This document shows positions 1-8,820 of a stretch of DNA of 64,000 bases, in pieces. Both the position numbers and the translations under genes were made by a program. The notes under the pieces were generated by a model that searched no databases, was not told where the DNA came from, and saw only the letters and a list, made by a program, of their open reading frames with translations. Origin of the DNA: Gammaproteobacteria bacterium (GTDB lineage: Bacteria; Pseudomonadota; Gammaproteobacteria; GRL18); contig JALSUJ010000461.1 in assembly GCA_027071355.1 (NCBI GenBank), forward strand, positions 50,345 to 114,344, given 5' to 3'. The first letter of the stretch is position 1, and every line of letters begins with the position of its first letter.

Positions 1-2
1 CT

Positions 3-515
3 CCCTCTTTTGATAAACCTGATCTTAATAATTCTATAACTGCCAATAATATTTCAAAGTCTATAGAACCTTCACAGGGTGTTAATAAGGAGCTACAAAA
101 ACTTAAATCACTATTAGATGAGCAGGGTATTGATATTTCTCAATTAAACGAAACGCTATCACGCTTTAAAGATGAAGAGTTCGGGAAGATGAGTCAGCAA
201 ATACAAATGATATCGGGTGAAATCGAAAATATTGAGAAGCTTGTTAATAAACATTACAAAGAACTTAAATCTGTACATAAAAAAACATCAATCAAGTTAA
301 ACCGCTTACCAAACAAACCTCCTTTTAAATTGGTATCGATTGATGTCTGGGGAGGACAGACCAACGCCGTAATTCTTATGAATGGAAAAACCAGCTTCGC
401 TGGAGTTGGGGAAGAACGTGCTGGATGGAAAATCGTGAGCATTGATAGACCCAATTGTATTACGACTAGAAACACCGTTAATAATAAACGCAAAAAAGTC
501 TGTAAAAAGGGTTAA
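3..515 (+). CDS. C-terminal part of a PilP/TraP-like conjugation protein (5' end outside window)
   Basis: The reading frame is open from the first bases of the window, so the start lies upstream; at least 170 residues are present. The first ~100 visible residues are polar and coiled-coil-like. A compact C-terminal domain of about 60 residues follows, with SIDVWGGQTNAVI, GERAGWKI-like and SIDRPNCITTR stretches and a very basic tail. That domain recalls the small beta-rich C-terminal domains of PilP (type IV pilus) and TraP/IcmG conjugation proteins. The resemblance is by eye only. It lies 2 bp upstream of a lipoprotein gene at the head of the transfer operon, which fits a pore or pilus role. 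Confidence 0.5.
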   Translation, partial: PSFDKPDLNNSITANNISKSIEPSQGVNKELQKLKSLLDEQGIDISQLNETLSRFKDEEFGKMSQQIQMISGEIENIEKLVNKHYKELKSVHKKTSIKLNRLPNKPPFKLVSIDVWGGQTNAVILMNGKTSFAGVGEERAGWKIVSIDRPNCITTRNTVNNKRKKVCKKG

Positions 516-517
516 GC

Positions 518-1249
518 ATGAAAACGACGATCAAGTTGTTAACAATAACGGTTAGTGGATTATTAGCTGCGTCATGCGCCAGCAATAGTGTTATTGAATC
601 ATCAGTTGATGAGTCTGTTTCTAAGGTTGAAATAAAACCAGATATTGAACATAAACCATCATGTGAATCTTTGGTTAGAAATCTGACTTTGCCATGGCAG
701 GTATCACAATCAGGGTGTGAAGATGATCGTATCGTAACAAAACCATTGGTTGATGTTGAAGAACTTAAAGAAACACAGAGGCTAAAGCTGCACAAGGAAC
801 GTAATGCCTATCTGGCAAAAAAAAGAAAAGAACGCGAAAAAAAAGCCGTTTTATATCAGGCTAATGAGTTGTTAAAAAAACCATTGGAAGAAAAAACCGT
901 TATTCAGAAAAACAAATCGGCAGAATATAAAGTTGTATTGAATGACAAAACCCATTCTAAGCATATCTGGTTTGCAAAACATATTCGAATACTTGGTCCG
1001 CAGGGTAGTGCTTCCACGATGGCTTTGATACCAGATATTTCGCGCTCAGAAGGTCGTATCTTATTGAGAGGTTTTTATCTGAAAGAAGAGCTGGATGGTT
1101 ACGATCCAGAAGTATTCTCTGTTGCTCGTGCTCTAGCTGTGAAGAAAAAGTTGGTGGAGGAAGGTGGTATCAGTCAGGAGAGAATTACTATTTTGCATCA
1201 TTCTCCAGAATTAAATGCTCGGTATACGGAGATCAAATTCAGTGGTTAA
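518..1249 (+). CDS. Lipoprotein with OmpA-like C-terminal half, conjugation operon
   Basis: The N-terminus is a lipoprotein signal with lipobox LLAASC, so the mature protein should be anchored by Cys20. The middle (about residues 85-125) is rich in Lys and Glu. The C-terminal ~90 residues contain ILLRGFYLKEE and VARALAVKKKLVEEGG, the pattern of OmpA/MotB-type peptidoglycan-binding domains in which a beta strand is followed by a helix with RAxAVKxxL. It is sandwiched between pore genes and its end overlaps the next GTG start. It is likely an outer-membrane or periplasmic part of the mating pore; it might instead be a PilL-like protein. Confidence 0.55.
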   Translation: MKTTIKLLTITVSGLLAASCASNSVIESSVDESVSKVEIKPDIEHKPSCESLVRNLTLPWQVSQSGCEDDRIVTKPLVDVEELKETQRLKLHKERNAYLAKKRKEREKKAVLYQANELLKKPLEEKTVIQKNKSAEYKVVLNDKTHSKHIWFAKHIRILGPQGSASTMALIPDISRSEGRILLRGFYLKEELDGYDPEVFSVARALAVKKKLVEEGGISQERITILHHSPELNARYTEIKFSG

Positions 1250-2039
1250 TAAGTTGATTTGGGTAATAGTAGTATTGTTGTGTTCGGTTCCAGGCTTTGT
1301 GTTGGCTGTCGATGTGTCTGCGGCACCTGATGTTTATAGTGATACTGCGATTGATCGAACCCAACGATCATATACCGAACCCCAGAAAACCATTGAACAG
1401 AATGCCGAATCTTTCGGCGTTACAACTGAAGAGTGGGTTCGCTACAAAAATATTATGGATGGGGAAGGTCGTTACCACTGGAAAAATGTAGATCCAAGAG
1501 TTGTTTTGGGTATGTATTCGAAGACTGCGTCACAGCGTATGCGATATGCAGAAATGATGGCACGTAAGGAGTACGAGCTGAATAAGCGTTTTATCGATTT
1601 CAACCAGGCGTATATGAAGGCTTTTGAAAAGTTATATGGCAATGAGCCGGTCATGAATCTCTCTCGTATCCCTGCCTACAAAAAACAGTTTGGGTCATTT
1701 CTTATTGGTAACTCAGGACAGTCAAATAGAGGCATGAGCATAGGTGATCGAATCGTTCTTTTTATTAGTACTGATTGTTCGTCTTGTGATGACTATTACA
1801 GACAAATCCGTGATGTTCAGGGATTTTCTGCATTGGATGTTTATTTTATCAATGATTCAAACGAAAAAATTACACAGTGGGCTAAAAACATGGGGATTAA
1901 GCCAGAACAGGTTAAATCGGGTTCTGTGACGCTGAATGCTGACAATGGTATGTATGCTAAATACGGTCGTCCTGGACTACCAGCCAGTTTTTATTTCAAT
2001 AAACGTGATCAAAGTGTTTCGGCGTTTCTACCGGAATAG
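1242..2039 (+). CDS. Integrating conjugative element protein, TIGR03759 (PFL_4693) family
   Basis: I start it at GTG 1242 rather than ATG 1215. The GTG is preceded by a GGAG-type ribosome site, overlaps the upstream stop codon and yields a clean signal peptide (NKLIWVIVVLLCSVPGFVLA). The protein then has 265 residues. The block EEWVRYKNIMDGEGRYHW followed by RMRYAEMMARKEYELNKR is the hallmark of TIGR03759. The C-terminal half has a thioredoxin-like CSSCDDYY segment, LNADNGMYAKYGRPGLPASF, and could be a periplasmic thiol fold. It is a conserved neighbour of the transglycosylase and PFL_4695 genes in GI-type elements. Confidence 0.85.
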   Translation: MVNKLIWVIVVLLCSVPGFVLAVDVSAAPDVYSDTAIDRTQRSYTEPQKTIEQNAESFGVTTEEWVRYKNIMDGEGRYHWKNVDPRVVLGMYSKTASQRMRYAEMMARKEYELNKRFIDFNQAYMKAFEKLYGNEPVMNLSRIPAYKKQFGSFLIGNSGQSNRGMSIGDRIVLFISTDCSSCDDYYRQIRDVQGFSALDVYFINDSNEKITQWAKNMGIKPEQVKSGSVTLNADNGMYAKYGRPGLPASFYFNKRDQSVSAFLPE

Positions 2040-2051
2040 CAGGAGATCATT

Positions 2052-2561
2052 GTGAAACGATGGGTGTTTATTTTATTGATGAGTATATCGGGTATTGCGA
2101 ATGCCTATATACCGCAGGCCTATGTGTCGATTGCAAATGAATATGATGTTCCGCCTGCAGTTTTGTATGCAGTTGCACTGGTTGAGTCAGGACATCCTGA
2201 TATTAAACGACCCTGGCCATGGGCTGCGAATATAGATGGTCAGTCTATTTACTTTGATAGCCGTGAGGATATGTATAAGGCTCTGATTAAAGCTAAAGAT
2301 GAGGGAAAGGGTTTTGCTATCGGCACAATGCAAATTCGCTGGCATTGGCATAGGCAACGTTTCCATAGCTTATGGGATTCGACCAATCCTTATGAAAATA
2401 TTCGTGCAGGCGCTGCATATTTAAGAGAACTATACCGCGAGACAGGTTCATGGGATAAGGCTGTCTCTGATTATCATACGCGGTCGGATATGATTAAGGC
2501 TGATGAATATCGAAATAAAGTTCAAAAGCGTTTACTTCTTGTGCTGTCAGGTAAGCTTTAG
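2052..2561 (+). CDS. Lytic transglycosylase (SLT domain), VirB1-like
   Basis: The GTG start follows an AGGAG site with good spacing. A signal peptide (residues 1-18) precedes an SLT-type lysozyme-like domain. The catalytic Glu is in YAVALVESGH, the conserved GTMQIRW motif follows, and NPYENIRAGAAYLREL closes the fold. It should open the peptidoglycan for pore assembly, as VirB1 and PilT-type proteins do. At 169 residues it is an average size for conjugation-associated transglycosylases. It lies 12 bp after TIGR03759 and 8 bp before PFL_4695, the usual order. Confidence 0.9.
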   Translation: MKRWVFILLMSISGIANAYIPQAYVSIANEYDVPPAVLYAVALVESGHPDIKRPWPWAANIDGQSIYFDSREDMYKALIKAKDEGKGFAIGTMQIRWHWHRQRFHSLWDSTNPYENIRAGAAYLRELYRETGSWDKAVSDYHTRSDMIKADEYRNKVQKRLLLVLSGKL

Positions 2562-2569
2562 GTGTTGGT

Positions 2570-3112
2570 ATGAATATAAAAGATATTAGCGTCTTGATTG
2601 TTTTAATGGTTGTCATGTGCAGTCATGTTAAAGCTGAGCCTATTGTTATATATGACTCTGGGCGAACAGTTCCTGCAAGTAAATATACTAATTTTCTCTT
2701 TACTGATATTAAACCTGACTTTATCAAAAGCGGTTGGATGTTTACGGATGAAGCTGACAAAGAAGAGAGTCAAAAGAAACCTAATTCACAGGTGTTTCCG
2801 TTGACCACAAAACTCTCGCCGGCTCGTATATCTGTCAACAAAGAGCAGTATATTGCCAGCTTGCCTGGACCGTTATGTATTGTCGGGTCGGATCCGCTAT
2901 CTAAACAATGGATAACAAGAAACTATAAACACCTTCGGGATATGGGAGCCAGGTGTATTATTGTTCAGTCTGAAAATGAATCACAGGCACAAGAACTTGC
3001 CATGATGCTAAATGGTTTGCTCGTGAATCTTGGTGACGGTGATGTGCTTGCTGACTACTTCAAAATCGAGCATTACCCAGTACTCATCACTGAAAGGAGT
3101 ATTTCGCAATGA
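2570..3112 (+). CDS. Integrating conjugative element protein, TIGR03765 (PFL_4695) family
   Basis: A signal peptide ends near HVKA. The opening VIYDSGRTVPASKY is the signature of PFL_4695 proteins, and GARCIIVQSENESQAQELA with YFKIEHYPVLITERSI forms a typical C-terminal end. The 180 residues should be periplasmic. The stop codon overlaps the traD start (ATGA), so the two are translationally coupled. Function is unknown beyond its invariable place beside the coupling-protein gene. Confidence 0.85.
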   Translation: MNIKDISVLIVLMVVMCSHVKAEPIVIYDSGRTVPASKYTNFLFTDIKPDFIKSGWMFTDEADKEESQKKPNSQVFPLTTKLSPARISVNKEQYIASLPGPLCIVGSDPLSKQWITRNYKHLRDMGARCIIVQSENESQAQELAMMLNGLLVNLGDGDVLADYFKIEHYPVLITERSISQ

Positions 3113-5262
3113 GTACCAAATACAATGTAGAGGCCTTGTTACGCCCTCCTGTGGAATATGTTGCAGCTTTTAGTTACTTCTCTGTTGCATTCATCATGTT
3201 CTGGTTACCGAATGGCTTGATGTTGGTTAAGGAGTCAGCATTAATTTGTGGCAGTGCTTTATTGTTGTTGGGTCTGAATCGTTTTCGCCAGGCCTGGAAG
3301 GTTAGAAAATATCAGCGCGGCCTCCTTAAAATAAAACCATTCTCAATATCTTCAAAGACATTGCCTGTCAGTAATGAGCGTTTGTGGTTAGGTAAAGGTT
3401 TTGTCTGGGACTCGCGTCATACGCAGCGTCTGGCTGATTTAGGACGCAAGGGTGGCCGTAAATATCTGGAAGCATCCAAGGCCTATCTGCTGGCACGACA
3501 TATTGAAGTCAAATACGAGAAAGCGCGTTTATTCAATATTTATAAAGAATCCTATCAGCGTTTTCATCGATTCATGGCACGTCAGCGTTTGAACCCAGTA
3601 GCTTCAGGAATTAAATATGCGCTCGAAAATAATCCCTTCGTGCCATTACCACCCGTTGGCGGTGATTCTACGATCCATGCGGTCGGCTTGTATGAGGGTG
3701 AAAAAGACATATCCATGTCACTGGGTGATCGGGTAGGGCATACATTGGTTCTAGGGACCACGCGTGTAGGGAAAACACGCCTGGCCGAGTTATTGATTGC
3801 ACAAGATATACGTCGAGGCGATACCGTTATTGTATTCGACCCCAAAGGTGATGCAGACCTCTTTATGCGTATGTATGTTGAGGCACAAAAGGCAGGCCGC
3901 ATTGATAACTTTTACTTCTTTCATCTGGGGCATCCTGAAATATCGGCTCGTTACAACCCGGTTGGTACGTTTTCACGTATTACTGAGGTGGCATCACGAA
4001 TTGCCAATCAGTTACCAGGTGAAGGACAGAGTGCAGCTTTTCGTGAATTTGTCTGGCGTTATGTCAATGTCATCGCTAAGGCGCTCACCGCTCTGGGTCG
4101 AAAGTCCGACTACAACATGATTCTGGACTATGGGCAGGACATCGAACCACTGGTAAGAGATTACCTGACTATGTTGGCTAACACGGCCGATCCCTCTGGA
4201 AGTTGGAAAGAGAAAGTCCTCGAAATAAAGGAGGCTTTTGATGATAGTGATAATCGTGAGTATCGTGTCACCCGAGAGCTGTCTTCCAGGGATCGTTATG
4301 TCGTGGCATTGCTTCGTTACTGTAAAGACAATGACATCCTGGATAGTGTTGCACGGTCTCTGGCTCGAACATTCGAATATGACCGGGGTTATTTTGACAA
4401 GCTTGTTTCCTCTCTGCTTCCACTCATGGAGAAGCTGACAACAGGTAAATCGGCTGAGCTACTATCTCCTGATTATCTGGACCAGACGGATACCCGTCCA
4501 ATTTTTACCTGGCAGGATGTTATTCGTACCAAAGGAATTGTATATGTGGGGTTGGACGCATTAACGGATCCGGAAGTCGCGGGTGCTGTTGGTAATGCGA
4601 TGTTCTCAGACCTTACATCCTTGGCCGGTTACATATACAAGCATGGAGCCTATAACGGCTTACCAGATATCGACATCAAAAATACGGCAGTCAATATTCA
4701 TGCGGATGAATTTAATGAATTGATCGGTGACGAGTTTATACCAATGTTGAATAAGGCCGGTGGTGCAGGTTTTCAGGTGACTGCCTATACCCAGACCTGG
4801 TCTGATGTGGAAGCACGGCTCCAGGATAAGGCCAAGGCCGGTCAGGTAGCGGGTAACTTCAATACACTTATTATGATGCGTGTTCGTGAACAGGCTACTG
4901 CCGAAATGCTCACCAAAGAGTTCGATAAGGTGGAGATAAATCTGCTAACCAATATTTCCGGGTATATGGATGTTGCGAACACAGAATCTGATCAGGAATT
5001 TACTAGCTCCACTTCTCAGCGTGAATCAACCCAGCAAGTCGAGCTAATACATTCAAAACATATTATGTCGCTTCCGAAAGGGCAGTGTTTTGCACTGCTG
5101 GATGGTGGTAAGCCTTACAAGATTCGGCTTCCTCTGGCGGATAGTTCTGATTTTGACGGCGTACCTTCATCACTGACACAGGTTGCTGATGACATGCGCA
5201 AGCATTACACCATGAATGATGATTGGTACAACTTTGTGCCTTCCTGGAGGGATGCGGCGTAA
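3109..5262 (+). CDS. traD: Conjugative coupling factor TraD, SXT/TOL subfamily (type IV coupling ATPase)
   Basis: An inner-membrane hexameric ATPase that should deliver the relaxase-DNA complex to the pore. Two N-terminal membrane helices (about residues 18-35 and 40-58) precede the motor domain. Walker A is GTTRVGKT near residue 215, FDPKGD lies near 243, and the Walker B-like IHADEFNEL near 530 is followed by QVTAYTQTW. Its 717 residues fit TIGR03743. It overlaps the genes on both sides, so it belongs to one long transcript. Confidence 0.93.
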   Translation: MSTKYNVEALLRPPVEYVAAFSYFSVAFIMFWLPNGLMLVKESALICGSALLLLGLNRFRQAWKVRKYQRGLLKIKPFSISSKTLPVSNERLWLGKGFVWDSRHTQRLADLGRKGGRKYLEASKAYLLARHIEVKYEKARLFNIYKESYQRFHRFMARQRLNPVASGIKYALENNPFVPLPPVGGDSTIHAVGLYEGEKDISMSLGDRVGHTLVLGTTRVGKTRLAELLIAQDIRRGDTVIVFDPKGDADLFMRMYVEAQKAGRIDNFYFFHLGHPEISARYNPVGTFSRITEVASRIANQLPGEGQSAAFREFVWRYVNVIAKALTALGRKSDYNMILDYGQDIEPLVRDYLTMLANTADPSGSWKEKVLEIKEAFDDSDNREYRVTRELSSRDRYVVALLRYCKDNDILDSVARSLARTFEYDRGYFDKLVSSLLPLMEKLTTGKSAELLSPDYLDQTDTRPIFTWQDVIRTKGIVYVGLDALTDPEVAGAVGNAMFSDLTSLAGYIYKHGAYNGLPDIDIKNTAVNIHADEFNELIGDEFIPMLNKAGGAGFQVTAYTQTWSDVEARLQDKAKAGQVAGNFNTLIMMRVREQATAEMLTKEFDKVEINLLTNISGYMDVANTESDQEFTSSTSQRESTQQVELIHSKHIMSLPKGQCFALLDGGKPYKIRLPLADSSDFDGVPSSLTQVADDMRKHYTMNDDWYNFVPSWRDAA

Positions 5263-6008
5263 TGTCTAAGGAATCACAACAATACTCAAGGCGCAGCGAG
5301 TTGGTCGTGAAAAAGAAGACAGCCTTCGATATAGCAATATCCCAGATAATGGAAATATTGGGTTGGCTCTTTCTGGCTCTCACCATGTCCATAGTGATGG
5401 AGTGGATAGGCATGTCGTTTATCTGGGATGAGCAAGGCGTAGACCACTCAAGATCTACAATTATTAAAGAGCTGTCATATGTAAATAACGAAACAAGACT
5501 GCCGTATGTGAGCGGGAAAACACCGGCCGAGGTGGCTCAAAATTTTGCAATTAGTATGGATTATTATTTATTTGAGTGGACTCATATTCGGGATTTCCTG
5601 GCATGGATTGTATCAACACCAGATACCGGATCGGCAGTCACTGCATATTTAAAACGATTGGTCCTTTCCGGTAGTGATTATATAGCCGCTGCTATTAATA
5701 CAACGCAGGTATTTTCCGTTCGTTTAGCCGTTGCATTTATGTCATTCCCGTTATTCCTGCTCGTAGGGACAGTGGCACTTATTGATGGAATGGTAGAGCG
5801 AGAACTCAGACGTTTTGGTGGAGCCAATGAATCGGCATACATATATCACAATGTGAAACCGTGGGCAAAACCAGTGATGGTGGGGGCGTTTGTTCTTTAT
5901 CTTGGTTATCCAGATTCTATTCACCCGAATGTAATTCTGGTTCCATTTGTAACCGCTTACGGTGTTGTTGTGTTTACAGTAGCGAAGACATTTAAAAAGT
6001 TTCTCTAA
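5262..6008 (+). CDS. Integrating conjugative element membrane protein, TIGR03747 (PFL_4697) family
   Basis: The ATG at 5262 overlaps the traD stop by one base and has a GGAGG site about 10 nt upstream. The product has 248 residues with a membrane helix at about 20-45, a soluble loop, and two to three more helices from about residue 145 (FSVRLAVAFMSFPLFLLVGTV and following). The RELRRFGGANESAYIYHNVK block after the third helix is characteristic of PFL_4697. It always accompanies TraD and may support it. Confidence 0.85.
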   Translation: MSKESQQYSRRSELVVKKKTAFDIAISQIMEILGWLFLALTMSIVMEWIGMSFIWDEQGVDHSRSTIIKELSYVNNETRLPYVSGKTPAEVAQNFAISMDYYLFEWTHIRDFLAWIVSTPDTGSAVTAYLKRLVLSGSDYIAAAINTTQVFSVRLAVAFMSFPLFLLVGTVALIDGMVERELRRFGGANESAYIYHNVKPWAKPVMVGAFVLYLGYPDSIHPNVILVPFVTAYGVVVFTVAKTFKKFL

Positions 6009-6026
6009 ATAGTAGAAGGCATAGAC

Positions 6027-6317
6027 ATGAGAAAAATAGTTATAGGATTGACATTAATGACACTGATTCATTCGGCACAAGTTATTGCTGACGAGGAAAT
6101 TGAGCGAGAAAACCTATCGCTTTTTGTAAAAGAAATTGATTTTTTAATTAGTGATGTGGACCGTATCAGAAAACTGTCAGACTCAAATGGACGACTGATA
6201 TTTGACTACACATCATTAAAAGAAGATCTTCGGTCTATGCGTAACGGAATTCGTAGTTATATACAAAAGGATATTAATGATGGTCATTCCATAAAACCGC
6301 TTAAAGGTAATTATTAA
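6027..6317 (+). CDS. RAQPRD family integrative conjugative element protein (TIGR01690)
   Basis: A 96-residue exported protein with a signal peptide ending at VIADEE. The core follows the RAQPRD family pattern: an acidic helix, GRLIFDYTSLKEDLRSMRNGI, a short basic loop and a terminal LKGNY. The eponymous RAQPRD residues are replaced by KDINDGHSIKP here. It overlaps the next start codon by one base. It is a small periplasmic component of unknown role. Confidence 0.8.
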   Translation: MRKIVIGLTLMTLIHSAQVIADEEIERENLSLFVKEIDFLISDVDRIRKLSDSNGRLIFDYTSLKEDLRSMRNGIRSYIQKDINDGHSIKPLKGNY

Positions 6318-6538
6318 TGGAAACGGCATTTTTTAATGGGGCCGGCTTTAATGCAGTGGATGTCAGCGTCATGATTAGGGTGATGATTGCATCATTATAT
6401 GCATTGTTTTCTGGTTGGGTTTGTTGGAGGCAGTTCGCGCTAGTTCGTGAAGAAAGAATGGAGGTGGGAAAATGGTTGAATAATGTCATTTGGCAAATAT
6501 CACTATTGGTCGGTATCTTACTGATCGTAATAATTTAA
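6317..6538 (+). CDS. Small membrane protein, TIGR03758 (PFL_4701) family
   Basis: A 73-residue protein with two predicted membrane helices (about 15-36 and 52-72) separated by a short charged loop. FFNGAGFNAVDVSV at the start matches the 'gaGvda' start of PFL_4701 proteins. It lies between the RAQPRD gene and the pilin-like gene, its normal location. Confidence 0.75.
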   Translation: METAFFNGAGFNAVDVSVMIRVMIASLYALFSGWVCWRQFALVREERMEVGKWLNNVIWQISLLVGILLIVII

Positions 6539-6565
6539 TAAATTTTGAACACAGAGGAAAGAAAA

Positions 6566-6919
6566 ATGAAAAAACTTAGGCTCTTTTTTATAACTGTAAT
6601 AGCTGGTTTATTCACATCTCCTGCTATGGCAGCCTTGCCATTGGCGGCTGATGTAACAGGTGGGGCTACCGTCGATAATGATTCGCCCATTGCGATGATA
6701 CAAAACTTGTTTTCATCCGGAATTGGAACAGCGGCAACTGTATTTGCAGCAATGATTATACTCGGTGGCGGTTGGCATATCTGGACCAGTTTTGGTGAGT
6801 CTCGTGAGAAGGGTAACTGGAAAAACTTTGCCATTACATTCTCAATAGTGGCCTTCTTGATGGTTGGCGGAGTTGTATTAGCGATTCTTGCCAATACTTA
6901 TGGTAGCAACTTTGCATAA
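6566..6919 (+). CDS. VirB2/TrbC-like pilin candidate, TIGR03745 (PFL_4702) family
   Basis: I start it at ATG 6566 (MKKLRLFF), which has an AGAGGAAAG site upstream. The signal peptide ends at PAMAALP. The mature protein is about 95 residues with two hydrophobic segments (IGTAATVFAAMIILGGGW and NFAITFSIVAFLMVGGVVLA), the layout of VirB2-type pilins. It is the best candidate for the major conjugative pilin. Confidence 0.82.
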   Translation: MKKLRLFFITVIAGLFTSPAMAALPLAADVTGGATVDNDSPIAMIQNLFSSGIGTAATVFAAMIILGGGWHIWTSFGESREKGNWKNFAITFSIVAFLMVGGVVLAILANTYGSNFA

Positions 6920-6940
6920 CGCAATCTAAGGACAGTGTTT

Positions 6941-7279
6941 ATGGCTAACAACGATACCGCTCATTTACTAGATTCCAAGCCTATATTGTTCCTTGGCTGC
7001 TCGGCTGAGGAGATAATGGGATTGGGATTGTTAGGCATCGTTGCCGGTTTGGTGGTCGGTATTGTTTTAGCCATTATGACTGGAATATGGTTGCTCATAA
7101 TACCTTTTCCAATTATTGGATTAGCTGTGTTTATTTTTAAAGGCGGCAAAAAATTAGGAAAAGCGAAAGAAGGTTTTCCTGATGGGTATATCGGTCGCGT
7201 TATCGACATATGGATGTGTGAGAAGAAATTGAGCAATAAATTTGTTACCCGACATGGATATTGGAGGATTCGACGTTGA
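6941..7279 (+). CDS. VirB3/TraL-like membrane protein, TIGR03750 (PFL_4703) family
   Basis: ATG 6941 has an AAGGA site 8 nt upstream, which makes it better than GTG 6935. The product has 112 residues: a short cytosolic N-terminus, two membrane helices (about 30-52 and 55-75), then a basic tail containing GGKKLGKAKEGFPDGYIGR. Small two-helix proteins placed between the pilin and VirB8-like genes correspond to VirB3/TraL. The stop overlaps the next (TTG) start. Confidence 0.78.
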   Translation: MANNDTAHLLDSKPILFLGCSAEEIMGLGLLGIVAGLVVGIVLAIMTGIWLLIIPFPIIGLAVFIFKGGKKLGKAKEGFPDGYIGRVIDIWMCEKKLSNKFVTRHGYWRIRR

Positions 7280-7905
7280 GCTATGTAAACGAAAATGAAA
7301 ACTTGAAACAGAACCAGCGACTGCTGGTGAGAATTATTATTGGTGCATTCATTGTCATCATCATGATGTACAGTTTTTCGATTGCTTCAATACGGGATAT
7401 CACTTTGCATTATCCACCTGATCTTCGGTCTGGCGCATCTATGAAGGTCGGTGAAATACCAGATTATCAGGCTTATATTTTTGCGCAATACATTGTGCAA
7501 CAGCTGAATAACTGGGAGAAAAACGGCGCTAAAGATTACCCAGCTCGGGTTCAGGCGCTCACCTTCTATATAACACCAGGTTATAAGGCAAACCTACTGA
7601 AAGATATAAAGGAGCGCCTACGCCAGGGCGAATTACAAAATCGAGTACGCCACTTACGTCCCTTACCCGGTTCGGCGTATACAGAGGATTCTGTTGAAAT
7701 ACGCGGGAACAGCTGGATTGTGTGGCTCAATGTTGCCATTGAGGAGACAATTTCAGGACAACCCGTTAAGGAATTGAAAATGCGCTATCCAATACGTGTC
7801 GTTCGATATGACGCCAACCGAGAAAAGAATCCCTGGCAGTTGGCACTGGATGGTAACGGTGGTCTTGAACCGCAATCATTGTCTAGTGAATCGAATAAAA
7901 TTTAA
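7276..7905 (+). CDS. VirB8/TraE-like inner-membrane pore protein, TIGR03746 family
   Basis: The likely start is TTG 7276: it overlaps the upstream TGA and has GGAGG 8 nt before it. The 209 residues comprise a short N-terminal arm, one membrane helix (IIIGAFIVIIMMYSF) and a periplasmic domain with QAYIFAQYIVQQLNNW and a conserved RYPIRVVRYD strand. This is the VirB8/TraE layout. It bridges the inner-membrane platform and the core complex. Confidence 0.85.
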   Translation: MSYVNENENLKQNQRLLVRIIIGAFIVIIMMYSFSIASIRDITLHYPPDLRSGASMKVGEIPDYQAYIFAQYIVQQLNNWEKNGAKDYPARVQALTFYITPGYKANLLKDIKERLRQGELQNRVRHLRPLPGSAYTEDSVEIRGNSWIVWLNVAIEETISGQPVKELKMRYPIRVVRYDANREKNPWQLALDGNGGLEPQSLSSESNKI

Positions 7906-7932
7906 AAACATCGATGCTTAAATGAGAATGCT

Positions 7933-8820
7933 ATGAAAATCAAACAACCCCTTGTCGACATTTGTGTCAGTGTCACTTTAGTGATGTTATTGCACTCGAC
8001 TGCTACAAAAGCAGCTGAAAATCAGATGCCTAAACGAATTGTCGAGCATGTAGTTTGGGATAAAACGCCCATCAAAGTGACCTTGCCTGTAGGCATCGAG
8101 AGGCGTATTGATTTTCCAGTGCCCGGTAGTAAATTCGAGGTGCCTGAGAAGCTCCTGCACAAATCCAAACCCATTCAAATGCGGGAAGATGGCAGTATTT
8201 ACTGGACTGCATTGGAGCCATTTTCATTTGAGCGAGTGCAGTTTGTTACGCCAACAGGTTATAGTTACTTTCTTGACGTACAGGCAGTCGATAATAAAAA
8301 AGGATCATATTCAGACTACGAACGTCCATTAGTGATTATAGATACACGAATAAAACAGAATGATGATAAAGAAAAGGATGCACAAGGCCTGGCTTCGGCT
8401 AAAAAGCTGAACTATGACTATGTGGATCTGGTACGTATGGCTTCCCAGTCCATATACGGACCGGAGCGTTTAATAAAGAATTTACCCGGTGTAACACGTA
8501 TTGGCGTTAATACCTGCCCCGTTAGAATATATAGAGGCGGGCATGTTGTGACAGAGCCTATCGCTCAGTGGAAGGCCAATACGGTACCCTCACTCTATGT
8601 TACCGCTATTCGAGTAACATCCAATTCCCTTGAAGATACTGTATGGGATCCTCGGCGTATCCGTGGTGAGTTTGTGGCCGCTGCTGCTCAACACCCTCTT
8701 GTTAAAGCAGCGATGGAAATAGGGGATACCACCACATGGTATTTAGTATCAAAACTACCTTTTAAAGAGGCAGCGCCTTCTACCTGTCAAACCCGTAAAG
8801 AGGTTGCTAGTAATGAATAA
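7933..8820 (+). CDS. VirB9/TraK-like periplasmic pore protein, TIGR03749 (PFL_4704) family
   Basis: A signal peptide (residues 1-28) is followed by a beta-rich protein of 295 residues in total. The segment VVWDKTPIKVTLPVGIERRIDF and the later DLVRMASQSIYGPERL match the TIGR03749 pattern. By position (after the VirB8-like, before the VirB10-like gene) it is the VirB9/TraK counterpart of the outer-membrane core. Its end overlaps the next start. Confidence 0.85.
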   Translation: MKIKQPLVDICVSVTLVMLLHSTATKAAENQMPKRIVEHVVWDKTPIKVTLPVGIERRIDFPVPGSKFEVPEKLLHKSKPIQMREDGSIYWTALEPFSFERVQFVTPTGYSYFLDVQAVDNKKGSYSDYERPLVIIDTRIKQNDDKEKDAQGLASAKKLNYDYVDLVRMASQSIYGPERLIKNLPGVTRIGVNTCPVRIYRGGHVVTEPIAQWKANTVPSLYVTAIRVTSNSLEDTVWDPRRIRGEFVAAAAQHPLVKAAMEIGDTTTWYLVSKLPFKEAAPSTCQTRKEVASNE